NCBI GenBank assembly: GCA_016719385.1
Contig: JADJZA010000001.1
Coordinates: 682,001-746,000, forward strand
DNA length: 64,000 nt
Direction of reading: 5' to 3'
From: Candidatus Microthrix subdominans
GTDB taxonomy: Bacteria; Actinomycetota; Acidimicrobiia; Acidimicrobiales; Microtrichaceae
Shown: positions 1 through 7,676 of the stretch, one piece after another
Layout: each line of letters opens with the position of its first letter
Numbering within the stretch: the stretch's first letter is position 1
The notes under the pieces: generated by a model
The model's input: the letters and a program-made list of their open reading frames with translations, nothing else
What the model was told of the DNA's origin: nothing
Database searches by the model: none
Translations under genes and position numbers: made by a program

Positions 1-294
1 GCGGTCGTCATCGATCAGGGCGATACCGGCGTCGACTGCTACGTGATCGTCGAGGGGACGGCGTCGGTGCGGGTACGCGACGAGGAGGTTGCCGTGCTGT
101 CCGCCGGCGACATGGTGGGGGAGATGGCGCTGATCGATCACCGTCCTCGCACGGCGTCGGTCGTCGCCACCAGCGACATGCGTTTGCTGCGGTTCAACTC
201 CCGGCAGTTTCGACAGCTGCTGACCGAGATGCCCAAGGCCGAGGAGCGCGTGATGATGACGCTGACCGAGCGTCTTCGCACCGACGACGGGTAA
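1..294 (+). CDS. cyclic nucleotide-binding domain protein, 3' end only
   Basis: The reading frame is open from the first base of the window, so the gene begins upstream and only the last 97 codons are present. They encode the second half of a cNMP-binding (CRP-like) beta-roll: a 'VIVEGTASV' strand, then 'GDMVGEMALID' followed by 'RPRTASVVA', which is the phosphate-binding cassette of the family, where an Arg contacts the cyclic phosphate. The chain ends about 35 residues after the cassette, so no helix-turn-helix follows. This argues for a stand-alone or C-terminal sensor domain (as in transporters, kinases or esterases with a cNMP domain) and against a CRP/FNR transcription factor. The effector partner would lie outside the window. 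Domain assignment is firm; the role of the whole protein is unknown. Confidence 0.8.
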   Translation, partial: AVVIDQGDTGVDCYVIVEGTASVRVRDEEVAVLSAGDMVGEMALIDHRPRTASVVATSDMRLLRFNSRQFRQLLTEMPKAEERVMMTLTERLRTDDG

Positions 295-321
295 GAGCGC
301 CACGAGGCGTTAGTTGAGGGA

Positions 322-351
322 TTGACCGAAAGCCTCAAATTTGTCTAGTAT
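322..351 (+). promoter_or_regulatory. promoter of the metal-dependent hydrolase gene, leaderless type
   Basis: TTGACC (322-327) and TAGTAT (346-351) are separated by 18 bp and match the actinobacterial housekeeping sigma-70 consensus well. The ATG of the next gene starts 6 nt after the -10 box, so the expected transcription start coincides with the A of the start codon. No Shine-Dalgarno can fit in that space. This is the best -35/-10 pair among the leaderless-type promoters of the window. Confidence 0.65.
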
Positions 352-357
352 GGGGGT

Positions 358-1257
358 ATGTCCTCCACCCGTGCAGCCAACACCCATGGACTAGGCCGGT
401 CGAGCGCGGAACCCCGGCGGGTGCCCACCCGGCGCGTCTCCTTCGACGAGGCACTCCAGGAGGTTCCCCGCTACTTCGCCCAGGACGGCGACCTGATCTC
501 GGGGCACCTCATCGCCGCACTGTCGTCGGTGTTTCCCGAGGGCGAGGACTTCTTCGTCCGTTCGGTGCGCGACGTCCGCTCCCAGCTGGAGGATCCCGAA
601 CTCAAGCGTCAGGTGGCCGGCTTCATCGGTCAGGAATCGATCCACGGGCGCGAGCACCGGGCGTTCAACGAACGCCTGGCCGAGCTGGGCTACCCGACCC
701 GGATCTTCGACCGCATCACCAAGCGCGGGCTCGCCACCCGCTACAAGGTGGCCTCGGCCAAGTCGAACCTGGCGGGCACCGCTGCGCTGGAGCACTTCAC
801 CGCAACGCTCGCCGAGCATGTGTTGACCTGTGAGGAGACCCGCCAACAGATGGGTCACCCGGTGGTGCGCGAGCTGTTCGAATGGCATGCGTTGGAGGAG
901 TCCGAGCACAAGGCGGTGGCCTTCGACGTCTATCGGGCGGTCGGCGGCACCGAACGCATGCGCATCTGGACGATGAAGGCCGCCAGGTTCAGCTTCGTTC
1001 TGTTCATGGGGCTCGCCGTGCTCGGCTCGGTGGCGGGCGACAAACGCACCTACCGGCCCGGTGAGCTGCGGGCCAGTTGGAAGCGGGTGAGGTCCTCGCC
1101 CATCCTCAACCGGGCGCTGTGGGACCAACTGCGGGAGTACGACCGGCGCGGGTTCCACCCGAACGACCGTGACACCGACAAGTTGGTCGAGCGGTGGCGC
1201 ATCGAGCTTTTCGGCGACGAGGGCAGCCTCAACTCCAAGCTGGCCGGAGCCGCCTGA
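358..1257 (+). CDS. ferritin-like 'metal-dependent hydrolase' family protein (COG3687/PF10118)
   Basis: A 299-residue protein of the family annotated as predicted metal-dependent hydrolase, an all-helical fold with ferritin-like metal ligands. The sequence shows the expected acidic/His pairs: 'SSVFPEGEDFF' near residue 60, 'QESIHGREH' near 95, 'EHFTATLAEH' near 145 and 'WHALEESEHKAVAFD' near 180. These supply the Glu/His ligands of a probable di-metal centre. A hydrophobic stretch near residue 215 may be a membrane contact. The chemistry of the family is not established; some members sit with lipid or fatty-acid genes. The start is the ATG placed at the expected transcription start of a strong promoter. 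The gene stands alone, followed 71 nt later by a lipoprotein gene. Confidence 0.8.
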   Translation: MSSTRAANTHGLGRSSAEPRRVPTRRVSFDEALQEVPRYFAQDGDLISGHLIAALSSVFPEGEDFFVRSVRDVRSQLEDPELKRQVAGFIGQESIHGREHRAFNERLAELGYPTRIFDRITKRGLATRYKVASAKSNLAGTAALEHFTATLAEHVLTCEETRQQMGHPVVRELFEWHALEESEHKAVAFDVYRAVGGTERMRIWTMKAARFSFVLFMGLAVLGSVAGDKRTYRPGELRASWKRVRSSPILNRALWDQLREYDRRGFHPNDRDTDKLVERWRIELFGDEGSLNSKLAGAA

Positions 1258-1328
1258 GCGCTGCATCAAGGTTTCGGGCGTGTCCCAGCGGGTACGAGCC
1301 CCCGACACCCCACCCACACGGAGGACAC

Positions 1329-1958
1329 ATGTTCCAGCGCACCCCTGACAACGATCGCCCAACCCGGTCCCGCTCCCGTCGCATGGCAGCGGGGGCCTCG
1401 CTGGTGGCGGTCGTCGCTCTGCTGGGTGCGTCGTGCGGCAACGCCTCCGACGAGAAGGCCGATACCGACAACACCGAATCGACCACCAGGGCCTCGGGTG
1501 TCGACGGATTCGAGTTCACCTCGCCCGACGGCGACTACGCAGTGACGTTCCCCTCCGAGCCGACCGCCCAGCCCACCCCCGTTCAGCTTCCGGGCGGTCA
1601 GACGATCGAGGTGCCGCTGCAGGTCGCCTCCGCTGCAACCAGCGAGTACACCGCTGCAGCGATCACCTACCCCGCTGACGCGCCGGTGAACGACGACGCC
1701 GATCAGGTACTCGACGGTGCGGTCGACGGTGCGGTCGCCAACGTGCAGGGCGCCGAACTCGGCGAGAGCGAGGACATCGAGGTCGACGGCCGGCCGGGCC
1801 GCCGCTTCGACTTCTCGATCACCCAGGGCGGGGCCGAGGGGCGTGGGGAAGCCATCTTTGTCGTCGACGGCCAGGTGTTGTACCAGGCGATCGCCGTCGG
1901 CGAGGTCGACGACGCCGACGCCCATGCCGACTTCCTCGACTCGTTCGAGATCCTCTGA
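1329..1958 (+). CDS. small secreted lipoprotein of unknown function
   Basis: A 209-residue protein. The chosen ATG is preceded by GGAG 4-8 nt upstream; the frame is open further upstream but overlaps the previous gene. The N-terminus is Arg-rich, followed by a hydrophobic core and 'LLGASC', a plausible but not perfect lipobox with Cys near residue 36. This predicts export and lipid anchoring. An acidic Asp/Thr-rich linker then leads to a beta-rich domain of about 150 residues beginning 'FEFTSPDGDYAVTFP'. No family was recognised; the domain looks like an extracytoplasmic ligand or cell-wall-associated module. It converges on the thiolase-like gene, with only 10 nt between the stop codons. Confidence 0.6.
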   Translation: MFQRTPDNDRPTRSRSRRMAAGASLVAVVALLGASCGNASDEKADTDNTESTTRASGVDGFEFTSPDGDYAVTFPSEPTAQPTPVQLPGGQTIEVPLQVASAATSEYTAAAITYPADAPVNDDADQVLDGAVDGAVANVQGAELGESEDIEVDGRPGRRFDFSITQGGAEGRGEAIFVVDGQVLYQAIAVGEVDDADAHADFLDSFEIL

Positions 1959-1968
1959 CGCGCCCCGC

Positions 1969-3486
1969 TCAGGAGGCGAGGCGCAGCCGCCCATCATCGA
2001 CGTGGACGATGCGGCCGACCCCCTCGGCGGCGATCAGCTCGGCCATCGTGTCGGCATCGTCGCTGAGCGCCCAGGCCCTCGCCCCGTCGTTGAGGCGAAC
2101 GGCGGCGTGGGCCCGCTCGGGCCGGTTCGTGCGGTCGTGCATCACGGTGTAGGCCTCGATCGTCGCCGTTCCGCCCGGCGTCAACTCCACCGGGACGGCG
2201 ATGTCGGCAGCGTCGACCTCGGCCTGGGGTGACTCCCAGCGAAAGCCGTGTGGCGGAGGCTCGGATCCGAGCACGCAGAAGCTGTGCTTGTGGACGATGC
2301 CACCGTTGGCGCTTACCAGCGCCGTGCCCCTGCCGTGTTCCCGGAGGGCGTCGACCGTCGCTGCCAGCGCGTGGGTCACCGGGTTGTTCCACGGCCCACC
2401 GGCGAAGCACAGACCGCCCCAGGTGGTCAGCGAGCGGTCGGTGGCGATGCCCAGCTCGGCGGCGGCCAGCTGCACCGCCGACGGAAAACAGGAGTACAGG
2501 TCGACGAAGTCGAGTTCGTCGACCGCCACGCCGGCCAGGTCGAGGGCCCTGCCCCCGGCGATCCTCATGGCGGGTGAGCCGGTGAACGAGGAGCGCTCGG
2601 AGGCCAGCCGATCGACGGCGTCGGTTCCGGCGTGGATGAACACCCAACGGTCGGTGGGGATCCCGGCGGCGGCGGCCGCCGCCGCGGAGGCGACGACGAC
2701 CGAGGCGCCCATGTCGACCTGTGAGTTGGAGACGAGGTGCTTGGTATAGGGCCACCCCACCCAGCGGTTGCCCGGGCCGGGGGTGACGATCTCGGCCGGG
2801 CTGTAGGCGGTGCGATCCCAGGCGTTGGGGTTGCCGGCCGCCACGGCGGCGTAACCGGCCCAGAGCCGCCCGATGTGAGCCTGGTGGTCGGCGATGCTGC
2901 GGCCGGCGGCGGCGCGCAGCGCGGTCTCGAACAGTGGGTACATCTGGGTGGGCAGGTACAGGGCGTGGGCCACTTCGGCCGGGTGGGCCATCTCCATCTC
3001 GACCGGGCCGACGACCTCGTCGGGCGCCAGGTCGCCCGGCTGGGTGCCCCAGTCGGGTTGAACACCCGCCCGCCGATGCTCCACGCGGGCCCGGCCGGCC
3101 TCACCCCCGGTGACGGCAGCCAGGTCGAGGTGCCCGGCTGCGATTGCGCGGGCGGCGGCGCCGAGCAGATAGTTGGGGGAGTGGCCCCCCATCGCGCAGG
3201 TGGCGGTGGTCGCCGAGCGGGCGCCGAGGGCGTCGGCGACCGGCCGGGCGGCATCGGCGTACCGCCAGGTGAGGGCGGGCACGGCGGCCAGCCACGCGAT
3301 CGAAGCGCCCAGCGAGCCCGGTGAATCGGCGCCGGTGTCCGCCAGCGCGGTGCGCAGCGACTCGGTCATCAGCTGCACCGGCGACAGCTCCGGCGCGCCC
3401 TCGTCGGTGCGTTGCACGTGCTGGCCGACGCCGACGAGCACCGGGGTGTGGGGGTCGATCCCGGGCGGGACGGGGAACGCTGCCAT
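1969..3486 (-). CDS. thiolase-like protein, acetyl-CoA acetyltransferase/SCP2-thiolase family
   Basis: A 505-residue thiolase-superfamily protein. The N-terminal domain starts with 'PVLVGVGQ'. A candidate nucleophile is the Cys near residue 97 in 'TATCAMGGHSPN', less canonical than the CxSS/CxSG of degradative thiolases. A C-terminal His/Gly region reads 'SANGGIVHKHS'. About 90 residues after the thiolase fold, beginning 'VPVELTPGGTATIEAYTVMHD', look like the OB-fold extension of actinobacterial thiolase-like type 1 proteins. Such proteins occur with beta-oxidation and sterol genes, and activity has been doubtful for some. Start: ATG at 3486, chosen over an in-frame GTG 12 codons upstream because the conserved domain begins right after it. 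It is divergent from rpiB. Confidence 0.75.
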   Translation of the reverse strand: MAAFPVPPGIDPHTPVLVGVGQHVQRTDEGAPELSPVQLMTESLRTALADTGADSPGSLGASIAWLAAVPALTWRYADAARPVADALGARSATTATCAMGGHSPNYLLGAAARAIAAGHLDLAAVTGGEAGRARVEHRRAGVQPDWGTQPGDLAPDEVVGPVEMEMAHPAEVAHALYLPTQMYPLFETALRAAAGRSIADHQAHIGRLWAGYAAVAAGNPNAWDRTAYSPAEIVTPGPGNRWVGWPYTKHLVSNSQVDMGASVVVASAAAAAAAGIPTDRWVFIHAGTDAVDRLASERSSFTGSPAMRIAGGRALDLAGVAVDELDFVDLYSCFPSAVQLAAAELGIATDRSLTTWGGLCFAGGPWNNPVTHALAATVDALREHGRGTALVSANGGIVHKHSFCVLGSEPPPHGFRWESPQAEVDAADIAVPVELTPGGTATIEAYTVMHDRTNRPERAHAAVRLNDGARAWALSDDADTMAELIAAEGVGRIVHVDDGRLRLAS

Positions 3487-3576
3487 CGCCGTAGCGTGTC
3501 GCAGCGCCGCCGCCGGGCACAACCGGGGTGGTCACCGCCCGTGCTGCTGCGCTCGCCCCAGGCCCGGTTGTGCCCG

Positions 3577-3582
3577 TACGAT
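3577..3582 (+). promoter_or_regulatory. -10 box of rpiB, leaderless type
   Basis: TACGAT lies 6 nt before the rpiB ATG (spacer GCAGCC) with no Shine-Dalgarno. No convincing -35 box was seen at 16-19 bp upstream. It matches the TAnnnT-N6-8-start pattern shared by about ten genes in this window. Confidence 0.5.
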
Positions 3583-3588
3583 GCAGCC

Positions 3589-4026
3589 ATGCGTATTGCC
3601 GTTGGCGCCGATCACGCCGGGTTCGAACTGAAGCAAGGCCTCGCCGAGCTGCTGCGTGGCCTCGGCCACGAGGTGAACGACGTCGGGACCCACTCCGAGG
3701 AGCGTTGCGACTACCCGGACTTCGGGGCGGCGATCGGCAGGGCCGTCACGTCCGGGCAATCCGAACTGGGCGTCGGCGTGTGCGGCTCGGGCATCGGCAT
3801 CGCCATCGCGGCCAACAAGGTCGCCGGCGTTCGTGCGGCCACGGTGCACGACGTCACCTCGGCCCGTCTGGCCCGTGAGCACAACGACGCCAACGTGTTC
3901 TGCATCGGCTCCCGCCTGGTCGGTCACCAGGTGGCCGTCGAGGCCCTGGAGGCGTTTCTGACCGCCGAGTTTCAGGGCGGACGACACAGCGCCCGGGTGG
4001 CCAAGCTCGACGAGCTGCCCGGCTGA
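3589..4026 (+). CDS. rpiB: ribose-5-phosphate isomerase B
   Basis: A 145-residue RpiB/LacAB-family isomerase that interconverts ribose 5-phosphate and ribulose 5-phosphate in the cytosolic pentose phosphate pathway. Visible signatures are 'GADHAGFELK' at the N-terminus (Asp/His of the phosphate and sugar site), 'DYPDF', the family loop 'GVCGSGIGIAIAANK' with the Cys that acts as general base in many RpiB enzymes, and 'EHNDANV' with the closing His/Asn. Length is normal. It is followed 53 nt later by glyA in the same direction, the common actinobacterial order rpiB-glyA-wecA. The gap contains TACATT (4053-4058), a possible extra promoter for glyA. Confidence 0.93.
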   Translation: MRIAVGADHAGFELKQGLAELLRGLGHEVNDVGTHSEERCDYPDFGAAIGRAVTSGQSELGVGVCGSGIGIAIAANKVAGVRAATVHDVTSARLAREHNDANVFCIGSRLVGHQVAVEALEAFLTAEFQGGRHSARVAKLDELPG

Positions 4027-4079
4027 CGCCGCGCCCAGTTTCGAACCATTCGTACATTTCAAACAAGGAGCACCACGAC

Positions 4080-5333
4080 GTGGGATGGCCCTCAAGCCCA
4101 GATACCGAGATCGAGCAGCTGCTGGCCGCCGAGCTCGATCGCCAGCAGACCGGCCTGCAGCTGATCGCATCGGAGAACTTTGCGTCGCCGGCTGTGATGG
4201 CGGCCACCGGCACGGTGCTGACCAACAAGTACTCCGAGGGTTACCCGAAGAAGCGCTATTACGGCGGTAACGCGATCGTCGACGACATCGAGGACCTGGC
4301 TCGCGACCGGGTGTGCGCGCTCTTCGGCGCCGAGCACGCCAACGTGCAGCCCCACTCGGGTGCCAACGCCAACGTGGCGGTGTACCTGGCGATGCTCCAG
4401 GCGGGTGACACCGTGCTGGGCATGAGCCTGGACCACGGCGGCCACCTCACCCACGGCAGCCCGGTCAACATCTCCGGGTTGTTCTACAACTTCGTCGGGT
4501 ACGGGTTGACGCCCTCCGACGAGCGCATCGACTACGACGCGGTTCGCGACCTGGCCCTCGAGCACCGGCCCAAGATGATCGTCGCCGGCGCCACCGCCTA
4601 CCCCCGGCAGATCGATCCTCAGATCTTCCGCGACATCGCCGACGAGGTCGGGGCGCTGTTCATGTTTGACGCTGCCCACATCGCCGGGCTGATCGCTGCG
4701 GGCGTCCATCCCAACCCGGTCCCGGTGGCCGACATCGTCACCTTCACCACCCACAAGACGCTGCGGGGGCCCCGAGGCGGCACGATCCTGTGCCGCGAGG
4801 AGTACGCCAAGGCGATCGACAAGGCGATCTTCCCCGGCCTTCAGGGTGGGCCGCTCGAGCACGTGATCGCCGCCAAGGCGGTCGCCTTCCGGGAGGCGGC
4901 CGACCCCAGCTTTGCCGACTATGGCGCCGCCATCGTCGCCAACGCCGAAGCGCTGGCCGAGGCGCTGGCCAAGCAGGGCTTCCGCCTGGTGTCGGGCGGC
5001 ACCGACAACCACCTGTTGCTGGTCGACCTGCGCCCCTTCGACGCCGAGCTGACCGGCAAGGTGGCCCAGGCGTCGCTCGACGCGGCGGGCATCACGCTGA
5101 ACAAGAACACCGTGCCCGACGACCCCCGTTCGCCGTTCGTCACCAGCGGCGTGCGCATCGGCACCCCGGCGGTCACCACCCAGGGGATGGGCACCGACGA
5201 GATGCCCGAGATCGCCGAGCTGATCGCCGCCGTGCTGTCGGCGCCCGAGGACGAGGCGGTCCAGGCCGAGGTTGCCGAACGCACCGCCGCGCTGTGTGCC
5301 CGCTTTCCCGTGTACCCGGGCCTTATTGGGTGA
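4080..5333 (+). CDS. glyA: serine hydroxymethyltransferase
   Basis: A 417-residue PLP enzyme that converts serine and tetrahydrofolate into glycine and 5,10-methylene-THF, the main one-carbon source of the cell. The N-terminus has 'QLIASENFAS' and 'YPKKRYYGG', and 'HSGANANVAVY' follows. The PLP-binding lysine is in 'TTHKTLRGPRGG' (about residue 225), and Asp/His of the cofactor site are in 'FDAAHIAGL'. Start: GTG at 4080, preceded by AAGGAG (4065-4070) at 9 nt. Length is full. It is part of the rpiB-glyA-wecA run. Confidence 0.95.
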   Translation: MGWPSSPDTEIEQLLAAELDRQQTGLQLIASENFASPAVMAATGTVLTNKYSEGYPKKRYYGGNAIVDDIEDLARDRVCALFGAEHANVQPHSGANANVAVYLAMLQAGDTVLGMSLDHGGHLTHGSPVNISGLFYNFVGYGLTPSDERIDYDAVRDLALEHRPKMIVAGATAYPRQIDPQIFRDIADEVGALFMFDAAHIAGLIAAGVHPNPVPVADIVTFTTHKTLRGPRGGTILCREEYAKAIDKAIFPGLQGGPLEHVIAAKAVAFREAADPSFADYGAAIVANAEALAEALAKQGFRLVSGGTDNHLLLVDLRPFDAELTGKVAQASLDAAGITLNKNTVPDDPRSPFVTSGVRIGTPAVTTQGMGTDEMPEIAELIAAVLSAPEDEAVQAEVAERTAALCARFPVYPGLIG

Positions 5334-5371
5334 CGCTGGGTCCCCGGGTGAGACGCGTCGGGGTGAGCTGA

Positions 5372-7630
5372 GTGCTCGCCTACCTGGTCGTGCTGGCGGT
5401 CGCCTTCGGGGTGACCGCCGCCACCGTGCCCCTCGTGCGACGGTTCTGCCTGCGGGTGGGGCTGGTGTACGAGCCCAACGAGCGGACGGTGCACACCGCC
5501 CCGATGCCGGCCCTCGGCGGGCTGGCGATGTTCATCGGTTTTGCGGTGGCGCTCGGCGTGTCCACGCTGCTCGGCCGCTTCGAGTCGACGCTGTCGGGCA
5601 CCGAGATGGCCGGTGCCGCACTGTGCTGCGCCGTCGCCTTCGCCACCGGGCTGACCGACGACGTCCGCACGCTGTCGGCGCCCGCCAAGGTGGCCGGGCT
5701 GGTGCTGGCCGGGTCGGTGCTGTCGCTGTCGGGCCTGAGCCTGCTGTTCTTCCGGGTGCCGTTTTTCGATCTGCTGGTGCTGTCGCCTGACCTGTCCGCG
5801 CTGCTGACCGTCGTCTGGGTCGTCGGCATGGCCAACGCGATCAACCTGATCGACGGGCTGGACGGGCTGGCCGCCGGCATCACCGCCATCGCCGCTGCGG
5901 CGTTCCTCGCCTATTCGTTCGCACTGTCACGCAACGGCGTGCTCGACCCGGGCAACGTCGGCCCGCTGATCGCCGTGATCGTGCTCGGTGTGTGCCTTGG
6001 GTTTCTGCCCTACAACGTGCATCCGGCCAGGATCATCATGGGTGACGGCGGGGCGCTGTTCCTCGGTGCGGCGATGGCCACGGCCACGATCTCGGTCGGC
6101 GGCAACTCCGACGACCCGTTCTCCGGCCAGGCCTGGTTCTTCTTCGCCCCGTTGCTCGTGCCGCTGTTCATCCTCGGCGTGCCGATCATCGACACCGTGT
6201 TCTCGATCGTGCGCCGGACCGTGGGCCGGAGCGGGGTGTCGGTCGCCGACCGCAAGCACCTCCATCACCGCCTGGTCGACCTGGGCCATGGGCACCGCCG
6301 GGCCGTGTTCATCCTGTGGGGATGGACCGCCTTGCTGTCCGGTTTTGTGCTCATCCCGGTGTTCACGGGTCGGGGCGATGCGATCGTGCCGATCGGCGTG
6401 GCCGCCCTGCTGCTGGCGCTGTTCAGCGTGCTGGGGCCATCGGCCTCGCTGCGTTGGGAACGGCGCCGCAACGGCCCGCAAGTTCCCGCCGAGCCGGCGA
6501 TTCAGTCGCCATCGGGGGACGCAACGGTCGACGACGCCCACCATGTCGACGCCGGGCGACCGGACGACGCGCTGGCGCCCTGGTTCACTGTGGCGGTTGG
6601 CTCACCGTGGCGAAACAGCCAGGCCATGGTGCAGCGCATGGCCGACGGCGTCGTCGACCTCCTCGTAGGCGGCGACGCTCGCCCGGGTGATCGCCACGTT
6701 GTAGAAGCCGTGGATCAGCTCGTCGAAGCACCGCGACATGACCGGCACCCCGGCGTCGGCGAGACGGGCGGCGTAGGCCTGGCCCTCGTCGCGCAGCGGA
6801 TCGAACCCGGCGGTGAACACCAACGCCGGCGCCACCCCCGCCAGGTCGGCGTACAGCGGCGAGGCGGCCGGATCCCGCCAGCGCCCGGAATCGGCCAGGT
6901 AGGTCCCCCGAAACCACTCCATGGACTCCCTGGTCAGGAGGAACCCGTCGGCGAACGTGTCGATCGAGTTCAGCGACATCGTGAAGTCGGTGGCCGGGTA
7001 GATGAGCGCCTGCAGTGCCGGCGCCCGCAGGCCCTGGTCGCGGGCGGCGAGGGCGACCAGCGCCGCCAGGTTGCCGCCCGCCGAGTCGCCCATCAGGGCG
7101 ATCGCTCCGGCGTCGACACCCAGTTCGACCGCGTGCTCGGACAGCCATGCGTAGGCGGCCAGGCAGTCCTCGACGGCGGCGGGGTAGGGGGCCTCTGGGG
7201 CCAGGCGGTAGTCGACCGACATGACGACGGCGCCCGAGCGGGCGGCGAGCACCCGGCAGGGTCCGTCATGGGTGTCGAGGTCGCCGATCACCCACCCGCC
7301 GCCGTGGAAGAAACAGATCGCCGGTGGGCTCGGCTCGAGGTTGGCGTCGCGGTAGAACCGCACCCGCAGCGGTCCCGCCGGACCGGGCAGGTCACGCTCC
7401 CAGGAGTGCACGCTCTTCGGTCCTCGCGGCCCGAGGATCGCCGCCCGAACCATGTCGGCCCGCGCGGATTCGACGTCGCGGTTGTCCAGCGGGGAAACCC
7501 GGTCGGACAGCTTCAGCATCGCCTGCACCTCGGGGTCGAGGCGCCGGCCGTCTCGGACGATCTCGTCGCTGCGCCCGGAGATGGCGCCGAGCAGCGAGCG
7601 GGCGATCGATGCGACGGGGTGCAGACGTGA
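5372..7630 (+). CDS. wecA: undecaprenyl-phosphate GlcNAc-1-phosphate transferase (WecA/TagO/Rfe type) with anomalous C-terminal read-through
   Basis: Residues 1-360 are a polytopic membrane enzyme of the PNPT family, which transfers a sugar-1-phosphate from a UDP-sugar to undecaprenyl phosphate at the start of arabinogalactan-, teichoic- or O-antigen-type polymers. Visible motifs are 'GLTDDVR' (about 100), 'NLIDGLDGLAAG' (about 157), 'MGDGGALFLG' (about 225) and 'KHLHHRLVDLGHGH' (about 295), the cytosolic His motif of WecA. The family normally ends by about residue 400, but here the frame stays open to codon 752. Codons from about 410 onward run antisense to a convergent esterase gene and look like its shadow (Arg/Gly/Val/His-rich, no domain). 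No stop occurs in any forward frame from about 6500 to 6665. Start: GTG, 38 nt after glyA. Confidence 0.8.
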   Translation: MLAYLVVLAVAFGVTAATVPLVRRFCLRVGLVYEPNERTVHTAPMPALGGLAMFIGFAVALGVSTLLGRFESTLSGTEMAGAALCCAVAFATGLTDDVRTLSAPAKVAGLVLAGSVLSLSGLSLLFFRVPFFDLLVLSPDLSALLTVVWVVGMANAINLIDGLDGLAAGITAIAAAAFLAYSFALSRNGVLDPGNVGPLIAVIVLGVCLGFLPYNVHPARIIMGDGGALFLGAAMATATISVGGNSDDPFSGQAWFFFAPLLVPLFILGVPIIDTVFSIVRRTVGRSGVSVADRKHLHHRLVDLGHGHRRAVFILWGWTALLSGFVLIPVFTGRGDAIVPIGVAALLLALFSVLGPSASLRWERRRNGPQVPAEPAIQSPSGDATVDDAHHVDAGRPDDALAPWFTVAVGSPWRNSQAMVQRMADGVVDLLVGGDARPGDRHVVEAVDQLVEAPRHDRHPGVGETGGVGLALVAQRIEPGGEHQRRRHPRQVGVQRRGGRIPPAPGIGQVGPPKPLHGLPGQEEPVGERVDRVQRHREVGGRVDERLQCRRPQALVAGGEGDQRRQVAARRVAHQGDRSGVDTQFDRVLGQPCVGGQAVLDGGGVGGLWGQAVVDRHDDGARAGGEHPAGSVMGVEVADHPPAAVEETDRRWARLEVGVAVEPHPQRSRRTGQVTLPGVHALRSSRPEDRRPNHVGPRGFDVAVVQRGNPVGQLQHRLHLGVEAPAVSDDLVAAPGDGAEQRAGDRCDGVQT

Positions 7631-7642
7631 GGTGGAGCGCAT
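6602..7642 (-). CDS. alpha/beta hydrolase, hormone-sensitive lipase family (paralogue 2)
   Basis: A 346-residue esterase/lipase of bacterial family IV. It has the oxyanion motif 'HGGGW', the nucleophile motif 'GDSAGGN', and the acid and His of the triad in 'GFDPLRDEG' and 'ELIHGF'. The start is the ATG at 7642 because the protein then aligns from 'RLHPV' with its upstream neighbour; the open frame continues 32 codons further up. It begins 34 nt after the stop of the paralogous gene and is the last gene of the three-gene operon amidohydrolase-esterase-esterase. The two esterases agree over most of their length, so they are a tandem duplication. A short-chain acyl ester is the likely substrate. 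Its whole length is overlapped antisense by the wecA reading frame. Confidence 0.85.
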   Translation of the reverse strand: MRSTSRLHPVASIARSLLGAISGRSDEIVRDGRRLDPEVQAMLKLSDRVSPLDNRDVESARADMVRAAILGPRGPKSVHSWERDLPGPAGPLRVRFYRDANLEPSPPAICFFHGGGWVIGDLDTHDGPCRVLAARSGAVVMSVDYRLAPEAPYPAAVEDCLAAYAWLSEHAVELGVDAGAIALMGDSAGGNLAALVALAARDQGLRAPALQALIYPATDFTMSLNSIDTFADGFLLTRESMEWFRGTYLADSGRWRDPAASPLYADLAGVAPALVFTAGFDPLRDEGQAYAARLADAGVPVMSRCFDELIHGFYNVAITRASVAAYEEVDDAVGHALHHGLAVSPR

Positions 7643-7676
7643 CGATCCAGTCTTGCCCACCGGCGGGGAGTTGTCG

